A stretch of 64,000 bases of DNA. Origin: Serratia odorifera (GTDB lineage Bacteria > Pseudomonadota > Gammaproteobacteria > Enterobacterales > Enterobacteriaceae). The stretch spans positions 744,001-808,000 of the forward strand of contig NZ_LR134117.1 in the NCBI RefSeq assembly GCF_900635445.1, written 5' to 3'. Shown piece by piece: positions 17,925 to 26,934 of the stretch. The stretch's first letter is position 1, and each line of letters begins with the position of its first letter. The position numbers were made by a program, and so were the translations under genes. The notes beneath the pieces are model-generated. The model worked only from the letters and a program-made list of their open reading frames with translations. It ran no database searches and was not told the DNA's origin.

Positions 17925-17958
17925 AATATGCGGGCGTTTTTTTGCTTTTCAACTGCCC
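17925..17958 (-). promoter_or_regulatory. sigma-32 (heat-shock) promoter P2 of dnaK
   Basis: On the minus strand GGGCAGTTGAAA (17958-17947) is followed by CGCCCGCATATT (17936-17925), resembling the RpoH consensus CTTGAAA / CCCCATNT. The -35 part matches my recollection of the second E. coli dnaK heat-shock promoter, GGGCAGTTGAAA. It starts transcription about 45-50 bp before the dnaK ATG. Confidence 0.65.
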
Positions 17959-18000
17959 GAAAGTTCACGCCTCAAACGCGGTTAGCAACTGCGGTTGAGA

Positions 18001-18034
18001 ATAAGATGGGGTCATCCAGAGCGGCATCAAGGGG
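18001..18034 (-). promoter_or_regulatory. sigma-32 (heat-shock) promoter P1 of dnaK
   Basis: On the minus strand CCCCTTGATG (18034-18025), a 13-nt spacer, then CCCCATCTTAT (18011-18001). This fits the RpoH consensus and the E. coli dnaK P1 elements (CCCCCTTGATG / CCCCATTTA). It overlaps the region from which divergent satP is expressed. Confidence 0.8.
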
Positions 18035-18203
18035 CAAGGCGAAAAAAAATTCTTTTTTATGCCCTGTCAGATCATTGTTTCCTGCTCGGCGGATCATTAT
18101 GATGCCGCGCGCTCTGATGGAAATTAGCCTTTTTTCCGCCACTCAGGCCATTTCTTTTTTAAATAAGCTGTTTTCATTAATTTTCTGTTATTACAGAGGA
18201 CAT

Positions 18204-18803
18204 ATGCACACCAACAAGTTGGCGAATCCTGGCCCTTTGGGTCTGATGGGCTTCGGGATGACCACCGTCTTGCTGAACCTGCACAATGCGGGCTTTTTTC
18301 CACTGACGTCCGTTATTCTCAGCATGGGGATTTTCTTCGGCGGGCTGGCACAGATTCTCGCCGGGCTGCTCGAATACAAGAAAGGCAATACCTTTGGCTT
18401 GACCGCCTTCACCGCCTACGGCAGTTTCTGGCTGAGCCTGGTCGGCATGCTGCTGCTACCACGCCTGGGGCTGGCTGAGCCAACCGACGCCCCCTTCCTC
18501 GGCGTCTATCTGGCCCTGTGGGGCATTTTCACGCTGTTCATGTACTTCGGCACGCTGCGCGCCAACCGGGCATTACAGTTGGTGTTCGCCAGTCTGACGC
18601 TGCTGTTTGCCTTGCTGGCGATCGGCAACATCACCGGCAACGCGGCTATTTTGCGCTTTGCCGGTTACGAAGGGATGCTGTGCGGCGCCAGCGCCATTTA
18701 TCTGGCTATGGCAGAAGTGCTTAACGAACAGTTGGGCCGCAAGGTGCTGCCGATCGGCGAAGTCAAGCCGACGGCAGAAGCCAGGCTGGCAACACAAGCA
18801 TAA
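18204..18803 (+). CDS. satP: acetate/succinate:H+ symporter SatP (YaaH family)
   Basis: Inner-membrane uptake of acetate and succinate. 199 residues from ATG 18204 (AGAGGA at 18195-18200), beginning MHTNKLANPGPLGLMGFGMTT, the NPxPLGL signature of the GPR1/FUN34/YaaH family, followed by six hydrophobic helices and LLEYKKGNTFGLTAFTAYG. It is slightly longer than E. coli SatP (188) owing to a C-terminal extension. An open frame reaches back to 17916, but that part is non-coding promoter DNA. Divergent from dnaK. Confidence 0.94.
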   Translation: MHTNKLANPGPLGLMGFGMTTVLLNLHNAGFFPLTSVILSMGIFFGGLAQILAGLLEYKKGNTFGLTAFTAYGSFWLSLVGMLLLPRLGLAEPTDAPFLGVYLALWGIFTLFMYFGTLRANRALQLVFASLTLLFALLAIGNITGNAAILRFAGYEGMLCGASAIYLAMAEVLNEQLGRKVLPIGEVKPTAEARLATQA

Positions 18804-18819
18804 ACTGTATCAATATCAG

Positions 18820-18848
18820 GCCCTGCGGGTTAAACGCAGGGCTTTTTT
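18820..18848. terminator. terminator after satP
   Basis: GCCCTGCG (18820-18827), loop GGTTAAA, CGCAGGGC (18835-18842), then TTTTTT. Located in the convergent gap between satP and the MFS gene; the MFS stop codon abuts the T-run. Confidence 0.88.
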
Positions 18849-20155
18849 CATACCAGCGATCCGCTACGCTGTGCCTGATGTTCACTGTTCAGGTCGCGAT
18901 GCAGGTAAATCCCCAACGCCAGCCCAATCGCCGACAGCGCCAACACATAGTAAGCGGGTGCTAACGGGGTTAACTTCATGATCAAGGTCACAAATATTGG
19001 GGTTAAACCACCAAAAATGGCGTACGCAACGTTATATGAAAACGAAATGCCGCTAAATCGCACTTCCGCAGGGAAAGCACGCACCATCACATAAGGTACC
19101 GCTCCCACCACGCCCACGCTAAACCCCACCAGCGCGTAGCAGGCAAACAGCATTTCAGGGCGAACGCCCACCGTCTGATAGAACCACCAGCTGCATGCCG
19201 CCAACAGCACGCTCCCCACCATAAAGGTTTTACTGGCGCCAAAACGATCCGCCGCCAGCCCGGCGCTGATACAACCGAAAATCAGCATGATGGTGGCAAT
19301 ACTGTTGGCCTGCAAGGTTAGCGCCGGTGCGATACCGAACTGTTTTTGCAGGTAGGTGGGCGTCATCAGAATCACCACCACGATACCGGCCGACAACAGC
19401 CAGGTCAGCAGCATCGACACCACCACTTCTTTCTTATGGTTTACCACCACCGATTTTAGCGGCAACTCTTCCGCCAGCGCCTTGCGCGCCTGCATTTCGA
19501 TAAAGATCGGCGTTTCCCGCAACCAGCGGCGCAGATACATGGCTACCAAACCAAACACACCGCCCAGCAGGAACGGAATACGCCAACCGCCGGCGACAAT
19601 GCTTGCCGGGCTGAGCGTGGTATTGATAATGGTCGCCACCAACGACCCCAGCAAGATGCCGACGGTAAGCCCGGCGGTCAGGGTCCCGCAGGCGAAGCCA
19701 ATGCGCTGGCGCGGTACGTGTTCGGCCACAAAGACCCAGGCGCCCGGCACCTCGCCGCCGATCGCGGCACCTTGCAGCATGCGCAACAACAGCAGCAATA
19801 ACGGCGCAGCGATGCCAATATTGGCGTAGGTGGGCAACAGGCCCATACCCAGCGTCGGCAACGCCATCAATAAAATGCTCAAACTGAACATCTTTTTACG
19901 GCCCACCAGATCGCCAAAATGCGCCATGATGATGCCGCCCAGCGGCCGGGCCAGATAGCCGGCGGCAAAGATACCGAAGGTCTGCACCAGGCGCAGCCAT
20001 TCAGGCATGTCTGCCGGGAAGAACAGTTCACCCATGACTGCGGCGAAGAAAACGAAGATGATGAAATCGTAAAACTCCAACGCCCCGCCCAGCGCCGCCA
20101 ACGTCAGAGTTTTATAGTCTTGCCGGTTCAACCGGCGATTATTATCGTCATGCAT
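18848..20155 (-). CDS. MFS transporter, metabolite:H+ symporter family
   Basis: A 435-residue, 12-helix major facilitator of the ProP/KgtP/ShiA-like (MHS) group. It has the loop 2-3 motif GDLVGRKKMF, RMLQGAAIGGEVPGAWVFVAEH after helix 4, and WRIPFLLGGVFGLVAMYLRRWLRETP at the centre. The short hydrophilic N-terminus MHDDNNRRLNRQDYKTL is typical. This group carries dicarboxylates, osmolytes or shikimate; the sequence does not settle the substrate. E. coli has no gene of this type between satP and mog, so it is a local insertion. A link to satP substrates is speculative. Confidence 0.85.
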   Translation of the reverse strand: MHDDNNRRLNRQDYKTLTLAALGGALEFYDFIIFVFFAAVMGELFFPADMPEWLRLVQTFGIFAAGYLARPLGGIIMAHFGDLVGRKKMFSLSILLMALPTLGMGLLPTYANIGIAAPLLLLLLRMLQGAAIGGEVPGAWVFVAEHVPRQRIGFACGTLTAGLTVGILLGSLVATIINTTLSPASIVAGGWRIPFLLGGVFGLVAMYLRRWLRETPIFIEMQARKALAEELPLKSVVVNHKKEVVVSMLLTWLLSAGIVVVILMTPTYLQKQFGIAPALTLQANSIATIMLIFGCISAGLAADRFGASKTFMVGSVLLAACSWWFYQTVGVRPEMLFACYALVGFSVGVVGAVPYVMVRAFPAEVRFSGISFSYNVAYAIFGGLTPIFVTLIMKLTPLAPAYYVLALSAIGLALGIYLHRDLNSEHQAQRSGSLV

Positions 20156-20279
20156 AGGGTACCGTCAGAGGAAGCAGATGGAATCGCGCGTATCCGCAGA
20201 CACGCTGTAAACGTATGCTTACTATAACGGCAAAATATTTTCACACCACCCTACTCTTTACCTTTTGCCGCCGCCGTTA

Positions 20280-20864
20280 TCAGTTGGATTCCCGGCGCGC
20301 GTTTTTAGGGCGAAAAGCGGCGACCACCGTATCATGGGTTTCCACGTACGGGCCTTCCAGCAGTTGGATACAGTACGGCACGCTGGCGAAAATGCCATGC
20401 ACCACCACGCCGCCCTGCGGATCCTTGACGCCTTCCAGCGTTTCCTTGATCGACTTCGGCTGCCCCGGCAGGTTGATGATCAACGCCTGCTTACGGATCA
20501 CCCCCACCTGGCGTGAAAGAATTGCCGTCGGCACATAGTGTAGGCTGATTTGCCGCATTTGCTCACCGAACCCCGGCATCACGCGATCGGCAATCGCCAG
20601 CGTGGCGTCCGGGGTCACATCGCGTCGCGCCGGGCCGGTACCGCCGGTAGTCAGCACCAGATGGCAACCCATCTCGTCCACCAGCTCACACAGCGTGTGT
20701 TCAATCAGCGTCTGTTCATCGGGGATCAGACGGGTTTCCAGTTTGAACGGCGTCGCCAGCGCGCCAGCCAGCCATTCGGTCAACGCCGGAATGCCTTTGT
20801 CCTGATAAACGCCGCCGGAAGCGCGGTCAGAAATTGAAACCAAACCAATGCGTAATGTATCCAT
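20280..20864 (-). CDS. mog: molybdopterin adenylyltransferase
   Basis: Adenylates molybdopterin before molybdate insertion by MoeA. 194 residues with the MPT-binding signatures LTTGGTGPARRDVTPDAT (about 70-87) and NLPGQPKSIKETL. Length equals E. coli Mog (195). It lies downstream of talB on the same strand, as in E. coli, with a terminator between. Confidence 0.95.
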   Translation of the reverse strand: MDTLRIGLVSISDRASGGVYQDKGIPALTEWLAGALATPFKLETRLIPDEQTLIEHTLCELVDEMGCHLVLTTGGTGPARRDVTPDATLAIADRVMPGFGEQMRQISLHYVPTAILSRQVGVIRKQALIINLPGQPKSIKETLEGVKDPQGGVVVHGIFASVPYCIQLLEGPYVETHDTVVAAFRPKNARRESN

Positions 20865-20966
20865 GCTTAACCTCTACTGCCTGATGGAGTCGGACGGGTT
20901 GTTTCCCCTCCTGTTATCAATGCGCAGAGTATACGGCGTCTGGCCGTCGGCGGGAGCCGCGCACAT

Positions 20967-20995
20967 AAAAAAAGGCGGCCTAAGCCACCTTTTTC
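20967..20995 (-). terminator. terminator downstream of talB
   Basis: On the minus strand AAAAAGGTGGC, loop TTAG, GCCGCCTTTTTTT, including one G-U pair, 18 bp past the talB stop. Confidence 0.85.
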
Positions 20996-21012
20996 CAGGT
21001 TGTCTGCGGTTA

Positions 21013-21966
21013 TTACAGCAGATCGGCGATCATTTTTTCCAGTTTGCCCTGGTCTACGGCAAACTTGCGGATACCGTCGGTCAGTTTTTCAACTGCCATT
21101 GGGTCCTGGTTGTGCTGCCAGTAGAATTCAGGCTCGGTCAGCGGCGCCGGACGCGCTTTGACTTCACCGGTGTAGGACAGTTTGCGCTCCAGCGCGCCTT
21201 CGCTTTCTGCCAGCTCTTTCAGCAACGCAGGCGCGATGGTCAGACGGTCACAACCGGCCAGCTCGATGATTTCACCAACGTTACGGAAGCTGGCGCCCAT
21301 CACGACGGTGTCGTAGCCGTGCTGTTTGTAATACTGGTAAATCTCGGTAACCGAAACCACGCCCGGATCTTCGTGTGGCGCGAACTCTTTCTTGTCGCCG
21401 TTCGCCTTGTACCAGTCGAGGATACGGCCAACAAACGGAGAAATCAGGTAGACGCCGGCTTCGGCGCAGGCGCGAGCCTGAGCGAAGGAGAACAGCAGCG
21501 TCAGGTTACAGTTGATGCCGTCTTTTTCCAGACGCTCCGCCGCACGGATCCCCTGCCAGGTCGAAGCCAGTTTGATCAGAATGCGATCGTTGCTGATGCC
21601 GGCTTCGTTATACAGTGTGATCAGACGCTTGGCCTTGGCAACGCTGGCTTCGGTGTCATAAGACAGACGCGCGTCCACTTCGGTAGAGATGCGACCTGGC
21701 ACCAGCTTCAGGATTTCCAGACCAATGTTAACCGCCAGTTTGTCGGCGGCGTCGGCGATTTGCTGCTCGCGATCGCTGCTCTGCTCACGCGCCCAGGCAA
21801 TGGCTTCGTCGATCAGTTTGCGGTATTCAGGAATTTGGGCTGCATTGAGGATCAGCGAAGGGTTGGTTGTGGCGTCTTGCGGTTGATACAGCTTCATTGC
21901 AGCAATATCACCCGTGTCCGCAACCACCGTAGTGAGCTGACGTAGGGAAGTCAATTTATCGGTCAT
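21013..21966 (-). CDS. talB: transaldolase
   Basis: Transfers dihydroxyacetone units between sugar phosphates in the non-oxidative pentose phosphate pathway. 317 residues, the TalB length, beginning MTDKLTSLRQLTTVVADTGD; DATTNPSLIL and the Schiff-base lysine segment RILIKLASTWQGIRAAE are present. It could also process pentose phosphates from the downstream catabolic operons of this window. The 384 bp between it and yaaJ (21967-22350) show no further gene. Confidence 0.97.
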   Translation of the reverse strand: MTDKLTSLRQLTTVVADTGDIAAMKLYQPQDATTNPSLILNAAQIPEYRKLIDEAIAWAREQSSDREQQIADAADKLAVNIGLEILKLVPGRISTEVDARLSYDTEASVAKAKRLITLYNEAGISNDRILIKLASTWQGIRAAERLEKDGINCNLTLLFSFAQARACAEAGVYLISPFVGRILDWYKANGDKKEFAPHEDPGVVSVTEIYQYYKQHGYDTVVMGASFRNVGEIIELAGCDRLTIAPALLKELAESEGALERKLSYTGEVKARPAPLTEPEFYWQHNQDPMAVEKLTDGIRKFAVDQGKLEKMIADLL

Positions 21967-22350
21967 GTTGGCATTATCTCATCGTTTGTGCATGAACTTT
22001 TGGCATCGTTCAACCATGCCCTTTCCTGATAATAACATGCGCGAGGCCCGGCGCAAGGCTGGAAAATCGTGGCCAGACAGCAGGTGTTTTATCCTTGGGC
22101 GAGCAACCGTTTACGCCGATATCTTTCGCCATTTCCTACAGGTTTAAAAGACAATAACGTGCTTTGGGTTGAAAAAATTATGTTAAATTTCCAAAATTGT
22201 GTGCAATTGACAGAAAAACCTGAGAAAAACCTCGGCTCGCCAAAACGCGCCCGCTTTCGGCTGAACGCGAGTAAAAAAACCAGACCCATGCATTTTCACC
22301 CCCGGTGAATGCCGCGCTGTGCGCCTTACGTCGCTAACAAGGAGGGATCC

Positions 22351-23784
22351 GTGACGGATCTGATTAATTTCATTAACAATATCTTATGGGGTTCGGTACT
22401 GATCTATCTGCTGCTTGGTACCGGCATTTACTTCACCCTGCGCACCCGTTTTATTCAGTTACGCCACTTCGGCCACATGTTCTCGGTGCTAAAGAACAGC
22501 AATAAAAGCGACAGTTCAGGGATCTCTTCCTTTCAGGCGCTGTGTACTACGCTGGCCGCTCGCGTTGGCACCGGCAACCTGACCGGCGTTGCCATTGCCC
22601 TGACCGCCGGCGGCCCGGGTGCCATCTTCTGGATGTGGGTGGTGGCCTTCATCGGCATGGGCACCTCGTTCATTGAAAGCACCCTGGCCCAGCTGTATAA
22701 AACCCGCGACGATCGCGGCAACTACCGTGGCGGCCCGGCGTATTACATGGAAAAGGGCCTTGGAATGCGCTGGATGGGGGTGCTGTTTTCCATCTTCCTG
22801 ATCATCGCCTTCGGTCTGGTATTCAACGCGGTTCAGGCCAACTCCATTGCCCAGGCCAGCGCAGTCGCCTTCGACTTTAACCCACTGTATGTCGGTATCG
22901 GTCTGGTGATACTCAGTGGCATCGTGATCTTCGGCGGCATTCGCTCCATCGCCCGCGTGGCGGAACTGGTGGTGCCGATCATGGCTATCGCCTATCTGCT
23001 GCTGGCCTTTTGGATTATTGCCCAGCATATCGAGCAAATCCCGGCCATTTTCACCCTGGTGGTCAAAAGCGCCTTCGGTCTGCAAGAAGCCGCGGCCGGG
23101 GCGGTGGGCTACGGGATTTCTCAGGCCATGACCCACGGCGTACAGCGCGGCCTGTTCTCCAACGAGGCCGGCATGGGGTCGGCGCCGAATGCCGCGGCAT
23201 CTGCAGCGCCCTATCCGCCGCACCCCGCTTCGCAAGGTTACGTACAAATGCTCGGGGTATTTATCGACACCATCGTCATCTGTAGCGCCACCGCGGCGAT
23301 TATTCTGGCTTCCGGCGCGCTGGATAACCCGACCGCCGGCATCAGCGGTATCGAACTGACGCAGCGTGCGTTGTCCAGCGCGGTCGGCAGTTGGGGATCG
23401 CCGTTTGTCGCCATCGCCATCTTCTTTTTTGCCTTTACGTCGATTATTGCCAACTACGCCTATGCCGAAAACAATCTGATCTTCCTGGAGCACAATCACC
23501 CCGCGCGCTTGCTGGTCTTCCGCTGCGTGGCCCTGGGAATGGTGATGTTCGGCGCGTTGGCGGAGCTGCCGATGGTGTGGAAAATGGCCGATACCGCGAT
23601 GGCGCTGATGGCGATCACCAACCTGACGGCAATCCTGCTGCTTTCCCGCGTGGCATTGAAGCTGGCGCGCGATTACAACCAACAGCGCGCACAGGGCAAA
23701 TTGCCGACCTTCGATCCGCAGCATTATCCGGAGCTGAAATCCCAACTGGAGCCCGGCGTCTGGGATAATGACAAGCCGCAGTAA
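22351..23784 (+). CDS. yaaJ: alanine/glycine:cation symporter family protein (YaaJ)
   Basis: Sodium-coupled amino acid carrier of the AGCS family in the inner membrane, 477 residues and about 10-11 helices. The GTG at 22351 is chosen because of the strong AAGGAGG site at 22339-22345 and the family-like N-terminus MTDLINFINNILWGS; the frame open from 22309 adds 14 unlikely residues. Family segments include LAARVGTGNLTGVAIALTAG, LFSNEAGMGSAPNAAA and the C-terminal FAFTSIIANYAYAENN. It occupies the same place as E. coli yaaJ, between talB and yaaA. Confidence 0.93.
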   Translation: MTDLINFINNILWGSVLIYLLLGTGIYFTLRTRFIQLRHFGHMFSVLKNSNKSDSSGISSFQALCTTLAARVGTGNLTGVAIALTAGGPGAIFWMWVVAFIGMGTSFIESTLAQLYKTRDDRGNYRGGPAYYMEKGLGMRWMGVLFSIFLIIAFGLVFNAVQANSIAQASAVAFDFNPLYVGIGLVILSGIVIFGGIRSIARVAELVVPIMAIAYLLLAFWIIAQHIEQIPAIFTLVVKSAFGLQEAAAGAVGYGISQAMTHGVQRGLFSNEAGMGSAPNAAASAAPYPPHPASQGYVQMLGVFIDTIVICSATAAIILASGALDNPTAGISGIELTQRALSSAVGSWGSPFVAIAIFFFAFTSIIANYAYAENNLIFLEHNHPARLLVFRCVALGMVMFGALAELPMVWKMADTAMALMAITNLTAILLLSRVALKLARDYNQQRAQGKLPTFDPQHYPELKSQLEPGVWDNDKPQ

Positions 23785-23797
23785 CCAGCAACGATTC

Positions 23798-23820
23798 AGG
23801 GCGCACCTAAAGTGCGCCCT
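23798..23820 (+). terminator. hairpin after yaaJ
   Basis: AGGGCGCAC (23798-23806), loop CTAAA, GTGCGCCCT (23812-23820), 14 bp past the yaaJ stop. There is no T-run, so it may be a weak or Rho-assisted terminator. Confidence 0.55.
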
Positions 23821-23891
23821 ATCAGACCAATTGCCCCTTTTCCCCGCGCTTTTTGCTACAGTATCCACACTTTGATAAACAGGATGTGGCC

Positions 23892-24665
23892 ATGCTCGTT
23901 ATTATTTCCCCTGCTAAAACCCTCGACTACCAAAGCCCGCTGGCAACTGAACGCTTCACGCAACCTGAACTGCTGGATAAATCCCGGCAGCTTATCAAGA
24001 TCTGTCGTGAACTGACGCCGGCGCAAATTTCCAGCCTGATGGGCATTAGCGACAAGCTGGCCGGGCTGAACGCCGCACGTTTTAGCGACTGGCAACCGAG
24101 CTTTACCCCGGACAACGCCCGCCAGGCGCTGCTGGCGTTCAAGGGCGACGTTTATACCGGCTTGCAGGCGCACGACTTCAGCGAGCAGGACTTTGACTTT
24201 GCACAACGGCATTTGCGCATGCTGTCCGGCCTGTACGGCGTATTGCGTCCGCTGGATCTGATGATGCCGTACCGTCTGGAGATGGGCATCCGGCTGGAAA
24301 ACCCCAAGGGCAAGGATCTGTACAGTTTCTGGGGTGAGCACATCACCAAAAAGCTGAACGAAGCGCTGGAGCAGCAAGGCGATAACGTAGTGGTGAACCT
24401 GGCGTCAGACGAATACTTCAAGTCGGTCAAAACCGCCAAGCTGCACGCCACGCTGATCAAACCGGTGTTCCTCGACGAGAAGAACGGCAAGTACAAGGTC
24501 ATCAGCTTCTATGCCAAGAAGGCCCGTGGCCTGATGAGCCGCTTTATCATCAAAAATCGTCTGACCAACGCCGAACAGCTGGCCGATTTTAATCTGGAAG
24601 GCTACGCCTTCGATCGGGCGGCATCCAGCGGTAACGAACTGGTGTTCAAGCGCCCGGAACAGTAA
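23892..24665 (+). CDS. yaaA: peroxide stress protein YaaA (DUF328)
   Basis: Cytoplasmic protein that in E. coli belongs to the OxyR regulon and limits Fenton damage by lowering free iron. 257 residues from ATG 23892 (MLVIISPAKTLDYQSP), preceded by AGGATG; the frame open from 23853 is longer than the family. LSGLYGVLRPLDLMMPYRLEMG and VISFYAKKARGLMSRFI are family signatures. Confidence 0.94.
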   Translation: MLVIISPAKTLDYQSPLATERFTQPELLDKSRQLIKICRELTPAQISSLMGISDKLAGLNAARFSDWQPSFTPDNARQALLAFKGDVYTGLQAHDFSEQDFDFAQRHLRMLSGLYGVLRPLDLMMPYRLEMGIRLENPKGKDLYSFWGEHITKKLNEALEQQGDNVVVNLASDEYFKSVKTAKLHATLIKPVFLDEKNGKYKVISFYAKKARGLMSRFIIKNRLTNAEQLADFNLEGYAFDRAASSGNELVFKRPEQ

Positions 24666-24666
24666 A

Positions 24667-24690
24667 AAAAGCCGTCAGATGACGGCTTTT
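24667..24690. terminator. bidirectional terminator between yaaA and thrC
   Basis: AAAAGCCGTC (24667-24676), loop AGAT, GACGGCTTTT (24681-24690), a perfect 10-bp stem in a convergent gap. Confidence 0.9.
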
Positions 24691-24710
24691 CAACGCTGGT
24701 TGCGCGACCG

Positions 24711-26000
24711 TCAGGCCGGCAATGCCATCAGGAACTTGCGCAATTCGGCAAAGTCGGCGCTCAGCGAATGCGACAGCAGCGGCAGTTCGGCACGCAGCGC
24801 CAGCGCCTTGGGCAACGCCAGTTGCTGCTCCAGGATCGCTTCAACGCTCTCCTTGAACTTGGCCGGATGCGCGGTACCCAGGAACAGCCCGAACTCCCCT
24901 TCCTTCAGTTGGTCGCGCAGCAGTCGATAGGCAATCGCCGCATGCGGCTCGGAAATGTAGCCCAGCGCCGCCAGCTCCTTCATGGTTTCTTTGGTGGTTT
25001 CATCACTCACCGCGCCATAGCCCAGATCCTTCAACTGCCAGATTTTGCGACGGAACAGCTCTTCCACCCGCGGCCAGTTGTTTGGCTGGCTGACGTCCAT
25101 GGCGTTGGACAGGGTAGCAACGGTGGCATTAGGCTGCCATTGACCGTTCACCAGGAAACGCGGCACCGTGTCGTTGGCATTGGTGGCGGCGATAAAACGC
25201 TTCACCGGCAGGCCGAGCGACTTGGCCAGCAAACCCGCCGTCAAATCACCAAAGTTGCCGCTGGGCACCGAAACCACCAGCTGGTTACGGGCTTCCTGTG
25301 GCAGTTGCGCCACCGCTTCGAAGTAATAGCAAATCTGCGCCAGCAGGCGGCTGATGTTGATCGAGTTGGCGGAATTGAGATGCAGCGCCTGTTTCAACTC
25401 CCGATCGTCAAACGCCTGTTTTACCAGAGCCTGACAGGCGTCGAAATCACCGTCGACAGCCACGGTATGGATATTGCCGCCCAGCGTGCAGAACAGTTTT
25501 TCCTGCAGCGGGCTGATCTTGCCCTGCGGATACAGGATCACCACGCGCACGTTTTTCAGGCCATAGAACGCATGCGCCACCGCGGCACCAGTATCACCGG
25601 AGGTGGCGGTGAGAATGGTCACCGGTTCATCGCCAGCCACTTCCGCCAGCATCTGCGCCATAAAACGGCCGCCGAAATCCTTGAACGCCAGCGTCGGGCC
25701 GTGGAACAGCTCCAGACAGGCGATGTCATCTTGCACCTGCTTCACCGGTGCCGGGAACTCGAACGCCGCCTTGACCCGCTTGTGCAGCGCTTCTTCGCTG
25801 ACTTCCTCACCGATAAAGGCAGACAGAATACGCGTGCTGCGAGTAACGAAATCCAACTCCAGCAGATGATCGATCTCGGTCAGTTCGAACTCCGGCAGTT
25901 CCAGCGGGAAGAACAGCCCCTGCTGCTTGCCCAGGCCCTGTTTGATCGCCTGTGCGAAGCTGACCTGTTCGTTGTGATCCTTAAGATTGTACAGTTTCAT
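24711..26000 (-). CDS. thrC: threonine synthase
   Basis: PLP enzyme converting O-phosphohomoserine to threonine. 429 residues (E. coli 428) beginning MKLYNLKDHNEQVSFAQA. The PLP lysine lies in GPTLAFKDFGGRF (about K107), followed by ILTATSGDTGAAVAHAF. Last gene of thrABC, 3 nt after thrB. No frame break. Confidence 0.98.
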   Translation of the reverse strand: MKLYNLKDHNEQVSFAQAIKQGLGKQQGLFFPLELPEFELTEIDHLLELDFVTRSTRILSAFIGEEVSEEALHKRVKAAFEFPAPVKQVQDDIACLELFHGPTLAFKDFGGRFMAQMLAEVAGDEPVTILTATSGDTGAAVAHAFYGLKNVRVVILYPQGKISPLQEKLFCTLGGNIHTVAVDGDFDACQALVKQAFDDRELKQALHLNSANSINISRLLAQICYYFEAVAQLPQEARNQLVVSVPSGNFGDLTAGLLAKSLGLPVKRFIAATNANDTVPRFLVNGQWQPNATVATLSNAMDVSQPNNWPRVEELFRRKIWQLKDLGYGAVSDETTKETMKELAALGYISEPHAAIAYRLLRDQLKEGEFGLFLGTAHPAKFKESVEAILEQQLALPKALALRAELPLLSHSLSADFAELRKFLMALPA

Positions 26001-26003
26001 GCG

Positions 26004-26933
26004 TTATCCCAATAGTCGTGCGCCTGCGGTATCCAGACGGCAAATATGAACAAAACCTTCGTCGTTTTGCAGATAGTGATTCTTCAGCCAGTCGGCCATG
26101 CGCTGTGCGGTTGCGCCGTCGTCACAAACGGCAAACAGCGTGGGGCCGGAACCCGAAATACCGCAAGCCAACGCACCGATATCCTGCGCGGCCTTGCGCG
26201 CTTCGGCGAATCCTGGCAACAGACGGGTGCGATACGGCTCGGCAATCACGTCCTGCATCAGTTTGGCCGCCAGTTTCGGCTGCTGGGTGTGGCAGGCATG
26301 AATAAAGCCTGCCAGATAACGCCCGTGGCTGATGCAATCCTGGCGGCGGTACTGAGCCGGCAAGATAGCGCGCGCTTCGGCGGTGGATACCTTGATGCCC
26401 GGATACGCCATCACCCACAGCCAGTCGTTAAAGCATGGCACTTGCTGGCTGATGAAGCCTTCTTCTTCCAGCATCAGCTGCAGGCCGCCGAGATAGCAGG
26501 GGGCGACGTTGTCGTAATGCACGCTGCCGGAAATACGCCCTTCCAATTCGCCCATCAGCGCCAGTAACTGCATTTCATTGAGCGGACGATGGCAGAATTC
26601 GTTCATCGCCATCAGCCCGGCGACCACCGAGCAAGCGCTGGAGCCGAGGCCGGAACCGATCGGCATGTTTTTTTCCAGCCGCATCGCCACCGGAACCTCG
26701 CGACCGATTTCCTGACAAAAACGCTGCCAACACTGATAAACGATGTTGTCTTGCGGATCGGCAGGCAGCTTGCTGACGAAACGCCCGGCATTTTCCAGGC
26801 TGAACGCGTCGGCTGCCTCAACGCTGACGCAATCCCCCAGCAATGTGCCGTCGATCGGTGAAACGGCCGCGCCGAGCACGTCAAAACCGACGCTGACGTT
26901 ACCGATTGAAGCCGGTGCATACACCTTAACCAT
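26004..26933 (-). CDS. thrB: homoserine kinase
   Basis: GHMP kinase phosphorylating homoserine. 309 residues from ATG 26933 (MVKVYAPASIGNVSVGFD), one base after the thrA stop, so translation is coupled. The ATP-binding GHMP motif is PIGSGLGSSACSVVAGL (about 91-107), and the C-terminal ACGISGSGPTLFAV is intact. The frame open to 26978 overlaps thrA and is rejected. Confidence 0.97.
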   Translation of the reverse strand: MVKVYAPASIGNVSVGFDVLGAAVSPIDGTLLGDCVSVEAADAFSLENAGRFVSKLPADPQDNIVYQCWQRFCQEIGREVPVAMRLEKNMPIGSGLGSSACSVVAGLMAMNEFCHRPLNEMQLLALMGELEGRISGSVHYDNVAPCYLGGLQLMLEEEGFISQQVPCFNDWLWVMAYPGIKVSTAEARAILPAQYRRQDCISHGRYLAGFIHACHTQQPKLAAKLMQDVIAEPYRTRLLPGFAEARKAAQDIGALACGISGSGPTLFAVCDDGATAQRMADWLKNHYLQNDEGFVHICRLDTAGARLLG

Positions 26934-26934
26934 A

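Noticed and set aside
17916..18203. N-terminal extension of satP
   Set aside because: The family start is at 18204 with a good ribosome site; the upstream part contains the dnaK heat-shock promoters.
22516..23868. 450-codon minus-strand frame opposite yaaJ
   Set aside because: Antisense shadow; composition dominated by His, Arg, Gln and Gly with no domain.
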